A stretch of DNA of 64,000 bases, taken from the NCBI RefSeq assembly GCF_900091445.1, contig NZ_LT607733.1, positions 4,553,001 through 4,617,000 on the forward strand, in the 5' to 3' direction. The notes below the pieces were generated by a model. The model saw only the letters and a program-made list of their open reading frames with translations, did no database searches and was not told the origin of the DNA. Shown piece by piece: positions 1 through 7,606 of this stretch. The position numbers and the translations under genes are program-made. The stretch comes from Micromonospora echinofusca. Lineage in GTDB: Bacteria > Actinomycetota > Actinomycetes > Mycobacteriales > Micromonosporaceae. Position 1 is the first letter of the stretch. Each line of letters opens with the position of its first letter.

Positions 1-493
1 CCAGCGTGGCGTAGTCGGCGAAGCGCGCGGCGGTGTCCCGGGCCGGCCAGCCGCCGGCGTCCTCCAGCGGCTGCGGCAGGTCCCAGTGGTAGAGGGTGAG
101 CCACGGCTCGATCCCGTGCCCCAGCAGCTCGTCGACGAGCCGCCGGTAGAAGTCGAGCCCCTCGGCGTTGGCCGGGCCGGTGCCGCCGGGCTGGACCCGG
201 GGCCAGGAGACCGAGAACCGGTACGACTTCAGCCCCAGCTCGGCCATCAGCGCGACGTCGGCGCCCATGCGGTGGTAGTGGTCGCAGGCCACGTCGCCGG
301 TGTGCCCCTCGACCACCCGGCCGGGGGTGTGGCTGAAGGTGTCCCAGATCGACGGGGTCCGGCCGCCCTCGGCCGCCGCGCCCTCGATCTGGTACGCGGC
401 GGTGGCCGCGCCCCAGAGGAAGCCGGGCGGGAAGGTCAGCGGCGGACGGTCGTCGACGACGCCGACGGCGGGCGGGCTGGCGGGGTTGCTCAC
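1..493 (-). CDS. GH1 family beta-glucosidase, N-terminal part (truncated by window edge)
   Basis: About 164 N-terminal residues are present; the rest lies beyond base 1. The translation shows the GH1 opening [18 protein letters not shown], then SIWDTF, then [11 protein letters not shown] and YHWDLPQPL, all typical of family 1 beta-glycosidases that hydrolyse beta-linked di- and oligosaccharides in the cytoplasm. The catalytic acid/base and nucleophile glutamates are outside the window. The GTG start overlaps the stop of the upstream permease (GTGA), so it is translationally coupled to the ABC importer. Substrate-binding protein, two permeases, then GH1 is the order of the actinobacterial cebEFG-bglC locus, so cellobiose or another beta-glucoside is the likely substrate (inference). 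Confidence 0.9.
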   Translation of the reverse strand, partial: MSNPASPPAVGVVDDRPPLTFPPGFLWGAATAAYQIEGAAAEGGRTPSIWDTFSHTPGRVVEGHTGDVACDHYHRMGADVALMAELGLKSYRFSVSWPRVQPGGTGPANAEGLDFYRRLVDELLGHGIEPWLTLYHWDLPQPLEDAGGWPARDTAARFADYATL

Positions 494-1332
494 GACTTGA
501 CGGCACCTTCCATGATCCCGCCTACGATCTGGCGGCCGAACACGATGAACACGATCACCAACGGTAGAGTGCCGACCGCCGTGGCGGCGAACACCTGCGA
601 GTAGTCGGTGTAGTAGGCGTACGACAGGAAGGCCAGCGAGACCTGGAGGGTCGGGTTCTCGGAGGTGAGCACCGCGTACGGCCACAGGAACGAGTTCCAG
701 GTCTCCATGAACGTGAGCAGGCCGAGCACGGCGGCGGCCGGGCGCAGCGCGGGCAGCACGATGTTCCAGTAGATCCGGAACGTGCTCGCCCCGTCCACCC
801 GGCCCGCCTCGATCAGCTCGTCGGAGATGGCCTGGGTGGCGTACTGCCGCATCATGAACACGCCGAACGCGCTGACCAGGAACGGCACCGTCACCGCGTA
901 GAGGGTGTCGAACCAGTTCAGGTCCTGGATCATGCCCCACAGCGGGATGAGCCCGAGCTGCGTCGGGATCATCATGGTGACGATGATCGTCAGCAGCAGG
1001 GCGTTGCGGCCCCGGAAACGCAGCTTCGCGAAGGCGAAGCCGGCCAGCGAGCCGGTGATCACCACGGAGACGGTCACGATGCCGGAGACGATCACCGAGT
1101 TGAGCAGGCCGGTGAGGAAGTTCGCCGCCTCGTTGTCGAGCACGCGGCCGAAGTTGTCGCCGAACGACCCGGCGGGCGCGACCGGCGGCGGGACGTCGTT
1201 GATCGAGTCCAGGCTGCGGGTGGCGATGACCACCATGTAGTAGAACGGGTAGATCGAGAAGAGCGTCGCCAGGACGAGCGCGACGTAGGTCAGCGGGCTG
1301 GTGCGCCACAGGCGCCGGGATGCCGAGTTCAT
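490..1332 (-). CDS. carbohydrate ABC transporter permease (MalG/CebG-like)
   Basis: This 280-residue inner-membrane protein has about six hydrophobic segments and the EAA loop [20 protein letters not shown] near residues 171-190, which docks on the ATPase in sugar importers. It should pair with the permease immediately upstream. The ATG at 1332 is preferred because GAGGA lies about 8 nt upstream; a GTG at 1347 overlapping the previous stop would add five residues. It sits between the first permease and the GH1 gene. No ATPase is encoded here, as in ceb loci, where a shared MsiK-type ATPase encoded elsewhere energises the importer (family knowledge). Confidence 0.9.
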   Translation of the reverse strand: MNSASRRLWRTSPLTYVALVLATLFSIYPFYYMVVIATRSLDSINDVPPPVAPAGSFGDNFGRVLDNEAANFLTGLLNSVIVSGIVTVSVVITGSLAGFAFAKLRFRGRNALLLTIIVTMMIPTQLGLIPLWGMIQDLNWFDTLYAVTVPFLVSAFGVFMMRQYATQAISDELIEAGRVDGASTFRIYWNIVLPALRPAAAVLGLLTFMETWNSFLWPYAVLTSENPTLQVSLAFLSYAYYTDYSQVFAATAVGTLPLVIVFIVFGRQIVGGIMEGAVKS

Positions 1333-1343
1333 CTGGGCGTTCC

Positions 1344-2309
1344 TCACTTCACCGTGCGGCGGACGAGCAGGAAGTTGATCCCCGAGACGAGGGCGATCAT
1401 CAGGAACATCGCCCAGGCGACCGCCGCGCCGTAGCCGGCCGTGTTGAGGTTCTCGATGCCCAGCTCGTACATGTACATGGCCAGGGTCTGGAACTCGCGC
1501 TGGTCGCCACCGATGATGTTGCCGTTGGCGAAGACGAGCGGCTCGGTGAAGAGCTGGAGCCCGCCGATGGTGGAGAGGATCACCACGAAGACGAAGGTCG
1601 GCGTGAGCATCGGCAGGGTGATCCGCCAGAACTGCTTCCACTGGCTGGCCCCGTCGAGCGCCGCCGCCTCGTACAGGTCGCGCGGGATGGCCTGCATGCC
1701 CGCGAGCAGGATCAGGGTGTTGTAGCCGGTCCACCGCCAGTTGACCATCGAGGCGATGGCGGTCCAGGAGCTCCAGCGCTCGGCGTCCCAGTCGATCGCG
1801 TCGATCCCGACGAAGCTCAACAGCCAGTTGATCACGCCGAAGTCGCGCTGGAAGAGCATGCCGAAGACGATCGCCACGGCGGCCACCGAAACCACGTTCG
1901 GCATGAAGATCGCCATCCGGAAGAACGTGCGCGCGCGCAGGAAGGTGCGGTTGAGCAGGTTCGCCAGGAACAGGGCGAGCAGCAGCTGAGGGATGGTCGA
2001 CAGCAGGAAGATGCCGAACGTGTTGAGCGTGGCGTTCCAGAAGTACTCGTCCTTGACCAGGGCGACGTAGTTGTCGAACCCGATGAAGCTGTGGTCGCCG
2101 ATCAGGTTCCAGTCGTGCAGGGACATCCAGGCGGTCCGCAGCATCGGGTAGAGCCCGAAGATGCCGAAGACCACGAAGAACGGCGCGATGTAGAGGTACG
2201 GCGAGTACTTCAGGTCCAGCCGGGTCAGCGAGTGCGACCGGCGCCGCGCGGGCGGGCGGGGTGGCGGTGCGGCGGGTGACGGCGGCGCCGTCGTGGCCGA
2301 GAGGCTCAT
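1344..2309 (-). CDS. carbohydrate ABC transporter permease (MalF/CebF-like)
   Basis: This 321-residue membrane protein starts with a proline/arginine-rich cytoplasmic tail. The first transmembrane segment follows ([18 protein letters not shown]), and the EAA loop [20 protein letters not shown] lies near residues 212-232. It is the first permease of the heterodimeric channel of a CUT1-type sugar importer. It follows the binding-protein gene after a 159-bp gap that holds an inverted repeat and precedes its partner permease. The ATG at 2309 is preceded by a GGACC sequence, which is a weak ribosome site. Function is assigned from family membership and gene order. Confidence 0.9.
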   Translation of the reverse strand: MSLSATTAPPSPAAPPPRPPARRRSHSLTRLDLKYSPYLYIAPFFVVFGIFGLYPMLRTAWMSLHDWNLIGDHSFIGFDNYVALVKDEYFWNATLNTFGIFLLSTIPQLLLALFLANLLNRTFLRARTFFRMAIFMPNVVSVAAVAIVFGMLFQRDFGVINWLLSFVGIDAIDWDAERWSSWTAIASMVNWRWTGYNTLILLAGMQAIPRDLYEAAALDGASQWKQFWRITLPMLTPTFVFVVILSTIGGLQLFTEPLVFANGNIIGGDQREFQTLAMYMYELGIENLNTAGYGAAVAWAMFLMIALVSGINFLLVRRTVK

Positions 2310-2386
2310 GCGGGGTCCTTTCCCGGCGTCGGCACGGGCGCGCGCCGACGCTCAGGCGCTCTTACGCGAAAACGGGACGGCGCCGA

Positions 2387-2451
2387 TGGCGTCCGGGGAC
2401 GGAACGGGGACGGCGCCGGTGGCGCCCGGGTGTGTGAGGACCCGGACGCCA
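2387..2451 (-). other. intercistronic stem-loop between binding protein and permease
   Basis: An 11-bp perfect inverted repeat, TGGCGTCCGGG at 2387-2397 and CCCGGACGCCA at 2441-2451, encloses a GC-rich loop that can itself fold. It lies just after the binding-protein stop. In other sugar importers such structures keep the 5' binding-protein mRNA more abundant than the permease mRNA. That role is inferred here. Confidence 0.5.
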
Positions 2452-2468
2452 CCTGGCGACGAGATGGG

Positions 2469-3761
2469 TCAGAAGGCGCCCTGCGTCTTGGCGTCCTTGG
2501 CGAACTGCTCCCAGGCCTTGTCCTTCGTGGCCTGTCCCTGTTCGTACGAGCGCAGCGCCGGCTCGAACGCGTTCTCCTTCACCGCCTGGTGCTTCGGGCC
2601 GAGGTGCAGCGGCTGGATCTTGGCGACGCTCTCACCGAAGATCTTGCCGGTCGGCGCGTTGTTGAAGTACTCGTTGGTGTAGGCGAGGAACTCCGGGTTC
2701 TTCAGCGCCTCCAGGTTGGTCGGCAGCGGGCCCTTGAGCTTGAACGCCGCCACCTGGCTCTGCGCGTTGGTCAGGTACTCGGCGAGCTTCGCCGCCTCCT
2801 TGGGGTACTTGCTCTGGGTCGGGACGCCCAGCCAGGAGCCACCCCAGTTGCCGGCGCCGCCGGGCACCGGGGCGACGTCCCACTTGCCCTTGTTCTCGGG
2901 GCCGGAGTTGTCCGCGACGATGCCGAGCATCCAGGACGGGCAGAAGGTCGCCGCGAAGGTGCCCTGCTTGAAGCCGGCCGACCACTCCGGCGACCACGTG
3001 GCCGTCTCGGCGGTGATGTTGGCGTCGGCCATCGCGACCGCGGTGTCCCAGGAGGTCTTCACCGCCGCGCTCTTGTCGGCGACGATGTTGTCGTCCTTGT
3101 CGTAGAACAGGTCGCCGCCCTGCTGGAACATCACCGCGCTGGCGGCGGTGGTGACCGAGTCGACCAGGCCCTTGCCGGTGGCGGCGCGGTACTTCTTGCC
3201 GGTCTCGATGAAGGCGTTCCAGTCCGGCCAGAGGGCGGCGACCTGGTCCCGCTCGACCGGCAGCTTGGCGGCCTGGAAGAGGTCGCGGCGGTAGCAGACG
3301 GCAAGGCTGCCGACGTCGGTCGGCAGACCGATCAGCCGGCCGTCGGGCGCCTTGCCCAGCTCCCACTTCCAGGGCAGGTAGTCCTTGCTGTGGTCGGCGA
3401 CCAGCGGGGCGAGGTCGGCCCAGTTGGCGGGGTTGGCCTTGAACTCGTTGAGGATGCCCTCTTCGAGGGCGACCACGTCGGCCGCGCCCTTGCCGGTGGC
3501 CAGCGCCCGGACGATCTTCGGCCGGTACTCGTTGAGCTGGGCGGTCTTGCGCAGCTCGACCTTGATGCCGGTGTCCTTCTCGTACTGCTTGATGATCTCG
3601 TCGTAACCGAACTCGCCGAACGTGTCGACGACCAGCTTGGCGGGCTTCTCGCCGGCCGCGGGCGCGTCGTCGTCCTTGCCGCAGGCCGCGAGACCGCCGA
3701 TGGCGGTGATCGCGGCCAGTGCGGCAGCCGCCATGCGGGTGCGCCGCGTGGTGAGGCTCAT
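2469..3761 (-). CDS. extracellular sugar-binding lipoprotein (CebE-like)
   Basis: This 430-residue solute-binding protein begins with a basic N-terminus, a hydrophobic stretch and the lipobox LAAC with Cys27, so it is exported and lipid-anchored. The mature part (KLVVDTFGEFGYDEIIKQYE, then KGAADVVALEEG) has the pattern of family 1 extracellular solute-binding proteins. AGAGGGG precedes the ATG at 3761 and sets the start. It is the first gene of the importer operon, directly downstream of the promoter/operator region. The operators and the downstream GH1 gene suggest cello-oligosaccharides as ligand, but ligand choice cannot be read from the sequence. Confidence 0.9.
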   Translation of the reverse strand: MSLTTRRTRMAAAALAAITAIGGLAACGKDDDAPAAGEKPAKLVVDTFGEFGYDEIIKQYEKDTGIKVELRKTAQLNEYRPKIVRALATGKGAADVVALEEGILNEFKANPANWADLAPLVADHSKDYLPWKWELGKAPDGRLIGLPTDVGSLAVCYRRDLFQAAKLPVERDQVAALWPDWNAFIETGKKYRAATGKGLVDSVTTAASAVMFQQGGDLFYDKDDNIVADKSAAVKTSWDTAVAMADANITAETATWSPEWSAGFKQGTFAATFCPSWMLGIVADNSGPENKGKWDVAPVPGGAGNWGGSWLGVPTQSKYPKEAAKLAEYLTNAQSQVAAFKLKGPLPTNLEALKNPEFLAYTNEYFNNAPTGKIFGESVAKIQPLHLGPKHQAVKENAFEPALRSYEQGQATKDKAWEQFAKDAKTQGAF

Positions 3762-3890
3762 CGGAGACCCCTCTTTCGGTGGTGAGGCTGACTGGGTGTG
3801 GTGGGGGGGTGCCGTGCGCGTCGTCGGTGCCGGCCGGGGCCGGCGCTCGACGACCGGGAGCGGGGCGCGGGTGAGTCGTGCCACGTTCGC

Positions 3891-3902
3891 GGGAGCGCTC
3901 CC
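3891..3902. promoter_or_regulatory. LacI-family (CebR/CelR-type) operator 1
   Basis: GGGAGCGCTCCC is a perfect 12-bp palindrome. It matches the core of the TGGGAGCGCTCCCA box bound by the cellobiose-responsive repressors CebR of Streptomyces and CelR of Thermobifida. It lies just downstream of the candidate -10 element, where a bound repressor would block transcription initiation. Confidence 0.75.
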
Positions 3903-3905
3903 ATG

Positions 3906-3934
3906 AGATTGCCGGCGGGTGTCGAGGGTGTCAA
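3906..3934 (-). promoter_or_regulatory. candidate promoter for the sugar importer operon
   Basis: On the minus strand, TTGACA (3934-3929) is followed after 17 bp by CAATCT (3911-3906). The -35 is consensus-like and the -10 is weak. The element is bracketed by the two operators, which supports it as the regulated promoter. The transcription start is inferred, not shown. Confidence 0.4.
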
Positions 3935-3942
3935 TAGGCCTA

Positions 3943-3956
3943 TGGGAGCGTTCCCA
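3943..3956. promoter_or_regulatory. LacI-family (CebR/CelR-type) operator 2
   Basis: TGGGAGCGTTCCCA differs at one central position from the TGGGAGCGCTCCCA box of CebR/CelR repressors. It lies upstream of the candidate -35, and its centre is about 53 bp from the centre of operator 1, close to five helical turns, so cooperative binding or looping is possible. Confidence 0.7.
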
Positions 3957-4139
3957 GATCGTTACCGCGAACGCGTCCGCGCGGAACGCCACGCGGCGCC
4001 AGCCGATCCGCACCCCGGCGCCACCTGGGCATCCGTCGGGTTGAAGCGGTTCAGCTCGCCAGCGCGGGCACGAGGGGCCCGCTCAGCGGCCAGCCCGGCA
4101 ACCGGGTACCGGCCGCGGACGCGTCCCGCCGAAAGCGGT

Positions 4140-4685
4140 TCAGCAGAAGCGGCGGAGCAGGGTGCCGGCCCGGCGCGCGTCGAAGGCGTCCGGGTCGAAC
4201 CGGTCGCCCACCCAGTCCCGCGTGCGCGCGTGCTCGGGGTGCCCCGCGTCCGCCAGCACGGCCAGCAGCGCCTGCCAGCCGGCCGGGCCGCCGGTGTCCT
4301 CGGGCGGGCACGCCCGCTCGCCGCCCGAGCAGGTCGGGTACCGCTCGTCCGGGTCGGCCGTGAAGGCGTCCTCCACCACCAGGTCGTGCTCCCACCAGTC
4401 GCCGAAGTCGTACGTGTAGTGGAAGCGGCTGCCCTTTCCGACGACGGCGTCGAGGCGGACGTCCAACTCGTCGCGCAGGGCCAGCTCGCCGTCGGGGTCG
4501 GGCTCGCCGTACTGGCGGCCCTCGATCTCGAACGAGTGCAGGTGGCAGTCCCGCCAACCCATGGCGTGCTGCACCACCCGGTGCAGCCGGTCCAGCGTGT
4601 AGCCACCGGGGACGAGGACCCGACGCCAGACGGGCGGCCGGACCCCGGCCAGGGAAATCTTCAGCTGGAAGATCTGACGCGGCAT
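4140..4685 (-). CDS. plasmid pRiA4b ORF-3 family protein (IS1096 TnpR-like)
   Basis: This 181-residue protein has the family pattern throughout: QLKISLAGVRPPVWRRVLVP at the N-terminus, LHRVVQHAMGW, FHYTYDFGDWWEHDLVVED in the middle and YPTCSGGERACPPEDTGG near the end. Members occur as passengers of IS1096-type elements and on plasmids, but also as stable chromosomal genes; their biochemical role is not established. The ATG at 4685 follows a GGAAGG ribosome site. No transposase or terminal repeats are visible nearby, so a resident gene is more likely than an active insertion element. Confidence 0.85.
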   Translation of the reverse strand: MPRQIFQLKISLAGVRPPVWRRVLVPGGYTLDRLHRVVQHAMGWRDCHLHSFEIEGRQYGEPDPDGELALRDELDVRLDAVVGKGSRFHYTYDFGDWWEHDLVVEDAFTADPDERYPTCSGGERACPPEDTGGPAGWQALLAVLADAGHPEHARTRDWVGDRFDPDAFDARRAGTLLRRFC

Positions 4686-4835
4686 GCTGTCCCATCCTTC
4701 CTCGGCATAGGCTGCGGGCATGATCTGCCGAGCGTGCCGGGCCAGGCGGCACGACGACTGCCCGGGGCGGAACTGGTGCGACTGCCAGCACCGTACCTCC
4801 CGACCCACCCCTCCGGTCACTGGTCCGGCCGGCGA

Positions 4836-5582
4836 ATGAGCGTCGGAATCCCGATCTCGGCGCTCTGGCCGCGACCGTCGGCGCGCCCGTTGGACGACGC
4901 CGCGCTCACCGCGCTCTACGGCCGGGTCGGCCGACCCCACCTGCGGGTCAACTTCGTGACCAGCGTCGACGGCGGCGTCTCCGTCGACGGCTACTCCGCC
5001 GGGCTCTCCGGGGAGCCGGACAAGCGCGTCTTCGGGCTGCTGCGCATGCTCTGCGACGCCCTGGTCGTCGCCGCCGGCACGCTGCGGCACGAGGGCTACC
5101 GGGCGGTACGCCTCGACGAACGGCGCCGGGCGTGGCGCCGCGAGCACGGCCTGCCCGAGTACCCGACGCTGGTCGTCGTCTCCGGCTCGCTCGACCTCGA
5201 CCCGGCGCAGGCCGCGTTCGCCGACGCGCCGGTGCGGCCCGTGGTGCTCACCCGGGCCGGCGCCACGGCGCCGCCCGGCCTGAGCGACGTCGCCGACGTG
5301 GTGCGCCGCGGCGACGACCGGGTGGACCTGGCGGCGGGCCTGGCCGAGCTGCGCCGCCGCGGGCTCGGCCAGCTGCTCTGCGAGGGCGGTCCGCAGCTGT
5401 TCGGCGCGCTCACCGCCGCCGACCTGGTGGACGAGGTCTGCCTCACCGTCGCCCCGCTGCTCGCCGGGGCGGGCCCGGGGCGGATCACCGCCGGCGACGC
5501 CAGCGACGTACGCCACCTGCCGCTGCGGCACGTGCTCGCCGCCGACGACGGCGTGCTCATGCTCCGCTACGCCCGCGACTGA
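4836..5582 (+). CDS. RibD C-terminal domain (pyrimidine reductase-like) protein
   Basis: This 248-residue protein has the dihydrofolate-reductase-like fold of the RibD reductase domain: NFVTSVDGGVSVDG near the N-terminus, DALVVAAGTLRHEGYRAVR, and LLCEGGPQLFGALTAADLVDE near the C-terminus. Such proteins use NAD(P)H; the classical member reduces the riboflavin precursor. Because it lacks the RibD deaminase domain and no other rib genes are nearby, a dedicated riboflavin role is uncertain and it may act on another substrate. It is transcribed divergently from the pRiA4b-like gene across a 150-bp gap. Confidence 0.85.
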   Translation: MSVGIPISALWPRPSARPLDDAALTALYGRVGRPHLRVNFVTSVDGGVSVDGYSAGLSGEPDKRVFGLLRMLCDALVVAAGTLRHEGYRAVRLDERRRAWRREHGLPEYPTLVVVSGSLDLDPAQAAFADAPVRPVVLTRAGATAPPGLSDVADVVRRGDDRVDLAAGLAELRRRGLGQLLCEGGPQLFGALTAADLVDEVCLTVAPLLAGAGPGRITAGDASDVRHLPLRHVLAADDGVLMLRYARD

Positions 5583-5724
5583 CCGTGGCCGGACGGGCAC
5601 CCTGCGGCTGAGGGCACCGCCGACGGCGTGGCGTCCGCCGCGTCGCGTGGCAACCTGTCGTACTCCTCGGGCAGGATGCAGGCGTGTGCCCCGACCGCGA
5701 CGACCAGCCGACCGGAGTTGCCCG

Positions 5725-7479
5725 ATGACTGACGACGGGTTCGACGGCCCGGGCGAGGCGGTCGGCCGGGTACTGGGCACCGCCGACGCCACCCCCCTGC
5801 AGTTCTGGACGGCGGTCTCCCCCGGCAGCTACCTCCAGCTCGACGACGTCGTGGTGACCCGGCGCGAGCTGCCCGACCGCGAGCCGGTGACGATCGCCGG
5901 GGTGGTCACCCAGGTGCGGGCCCGGCACGAGGGCGCCCAGTTCGAGTCCGACGTCTTCGCCATCGCCGACGGCACGCTGCCCGCCCAGGTGCAGGAGGCC
6001 GCCGAGATCACCACCACCCGCGTCGACCCGGAGCTCTACGTGCCGCCGTCGCCCGGCGCCGTGGTGCACCGCGCCGAGGGCGACGCCCGGGCGCGCGCGC
6101 TGCACTTCGACCGGATGGAGCGGCGCATCCCCATGGGCATGGGCCGCGACGGGGTGCCGGTCTACCTCAACGCCGACTTCCTCGACGGCAGCCGGGGCGC
6201 GCACGTGTCGATCTCCGGCATCTCCGGCGTCGCCACGAAGACGAGCTTCGCCACCTTCCTGCTCTACTCGGTGTTCCGCTCCGGCGTGCTGGGAGGCGAC
6301 GCGGTCAACGCCAAGGCGCTCATCTTCAACGTCAAGGGCGAGGACCTGCTCTTCCTCGACCACCCCAACACCCGGCTCGACGACGCCACCCGCGCCTCCT
6401 ACGCGAAGCTCGGCCTGGTCGCCGGTGCCTTCCCCGACGTGCGGGTCTACGCCCCGCCCCGGGTCGGCGACTCCTCCGGCACGCCCGACGTGAGCAGCCG
6501 CCTAACCGGGGTCGACAGCTTCTACTGGACGCTGAGCGAGTTCTGCGCCGACCGCCTGCTGCCCTACGTGTTCGCCGACGCCGACGACGAACGCCAGCAG
6601 TACACGATGGTGGTGCACTCGGTCGCCGCCCACCTGGCCCGTTACGCCCAGCCCGCCGACGGCGGGGTGAGCATCGACGGGGTGCGTCTCGGCTCGTACG
6701 CCGACCTGGTCGACCACATCGTCGAGCAGCTCAACGACGACGAGACCCGCTCCGACTGGGCCGGCAGCGCCGTCGGGCTGGGCACGGTCAACGCGTTCGC
6801 CCGGCGGCTGATCGGCAGCAAGAAGGACCTGTCCCGGCTGATCCGGGGCGACCTGGCCACCCGTCGCCCGCACAGCATCAACACCGCCGAGAGCGCCCAG
6901 GTCACCGTGGTCGACCTGCACAACCTCCCCGACCGCGCGCAGCGGTTCGTGGTCGGCGTGACGCTCAAGAGCGAGTTCGAGCGCAAGGAGAAGGCCGGCA
7001 CCGCCAAGCCGCTGCTCTTCGTGGTGCTCGACGAGCTCAACAAGTACGCCCCCCGCGAGGGCTCCTCCCCCATCAAGGAGGTGCTGCTCGACATCGCCGA
7101 GCGGGGCCGCTCCCTCGGGGTGATCCTGGTCGGCGCCCAGCAGACGGCGAGCGAGGTGGAGCGGCGCATCGTCACCAACTCGGCGATCCGGGTGGTGGGC
7201 CGGCTCGACCCGGCCGAGGCGTCCCGCCCGGAATACGGCTTCCTGCCGCCCGCCCAGCGGCAGCGCGCGCTGCTGGCCAAGCCGGGCACGATGTTCGTCA
7301 ACCAGCCCGACATCCCGGTGCCGCTCTGCCTGGAGTTCCCGTTCCCGGCCTGGGCCACTCGGGTCTCCGAGGCCGGCCGCGCCCCGTCCGAGACGCTCCG
7401 GTCGCTCACCCAGTCCGTCGACCCGTTCGCGGTGGTCGGCTCCGGCGGGGGCACCTCCGACGACGACATCCCCTTCTAG
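5725..7479 (+). CDS. HerA-like DNA translocase (HAS-barrel plus HerA/FtsK ATPase)
   Basis: This 584-residue protein has an N-terminal beta-rich region like the HAS barrel (QLDDVVVTRRELPDREPVTI), then an ATPase core. Its P-loop is unusual: GISGVATKTSF with Lys172, lacking the glycine normally before the lysine. Walker B is FVVLDELNKYAP with Asp436 and Glu437, followed by the sensor-like region LVGAQQTASEVERRIVTNSA. HerA proteins form hexameric rings that move along duplex DNA and drive the NurA nuclease. Here it heads a unit with sbcD, sbcC and a NurA-like gene, the partners found together in archaea. The ATG at 5725 has GGAG about 7 nt upstream. The specific role in this organism is inference. 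Confidence 0.85.
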   Translation: MTDDGFDGPGEAVGRVLGTADATPLQFWTAVSPGSYLQLDDVVVTRRELPDREPVTIAGVVTQVRARHEGAQFESDVFAIADGTLPAQVQEAAEITTTRVDPELYVPPSPGAVVHRAEGDARARALHFDRMERRIPMGMGRDGVPVYLNADFLDGSRGAHVSISGISGVATKTSFATFLLYSVFRSGVLGGDAVNAKALIFNVKGEDLLFLDHPNTRLDDATRASYAKLGLVAGAFPDVRVYAPPRVGDSSGTPDVSSRLTGVDSFYWTLSEFCADRLLPYVFADADDERQQYTMVVHSVAAHLARYAQPADGGVSIDGVRLGSYADLVDHIVEQLNDDETRSDWAGSAVGLGTVNAFARRLIGSKKDLSRLIRGDLATRRPHSINTAESAQVTVVDLHNLPDRAQRFVVGVTLKSEFERKEKAGTAKPLLFVVLDELNKYAPREGSSPIKEVLLDIAERGRSLGVILVGAQQTASEVERRIVTNSAIRVVGRLDPAEASRPEYGFLPPAQRQRALLAKPGTMFVNQPDIPVPLCLEFPFPAWATRVSEAGRAPSETLRSLTQSVDPFAVVGSGGGTSDDDIPF

Positions 7480-7486
7480 GGGGAGA

Positions 7487-7602
7487 CCGGTGAGCGCGAG
7501 GAGTGAGCTTGCGAGCCCCGCAGTCGCGAACGAAAGGCTGGCACCGGTGAGCGCGAGGAGTGAGCTTGCGAGCCCCGCAGTCGCGAACGAAAGGCTGGCA
7601 CC
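7487..7602 (+). repeat. 57-bp tandem repeat, two copies, between herA and sbcD
   Basis: Two identical 57-bp units start at GTG 7490 and GTG 7547, the second running directly up to the sbcD start. Each unit is exactly 19 codons and contains no stop in the frame read below. Related, diverged copies lie at 50770-50855 on the other strand. The same kind of interspersed sequence seems familiar from Micromonospora-type genomes (recollection, not searched). Confidence 0.9.
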
Positions 7603-7606
7603 GTGA
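7490..7606 (+). CDS. possible repeat-encoded leader peptide upstream of sbcD
   Basis: The two repeat units read as one 38-residue frame, MSARSELASPAVANERLAP twice, the second copy beginning with Val. GGGGGAG lies 4 nt before the GTG. The frame ends at a TGA that overlaps the GTG of sbcD (GTGA), the usual arrangement for translational coupling. Nothing in the peptide resembles a domain, so if translated it may only pass ribosomes from herA to sbcD. It may equally be a chance open frame within a repeat. Confidence 0.25.
   Translation: MSARSELASPAVANERLAPVSARSELASPAVANERLAP

Larger units (their letters stand above)
3762..4139. promoter_or_regulatory. gene-free control region of the sugar importer operon
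   Basis: This 378-bp stretch holds no convincing gene. It contains the leader of the binding-protein gene, two LacI-type operators, a candidate promoter between them and a 10-bp palindrome ATAGGCCTAT at 3934-3943. The right part, to 4139, is the 3' flank of the neighbouring gene and shows nothing further. Confidence 0.7.

Noticed and set aside
4140..4685. An insertion sequence around the IS1096 TnpR-like gene
   Set aside because: No transposase, terminal inverted repeats or target duplication are visible on either side.
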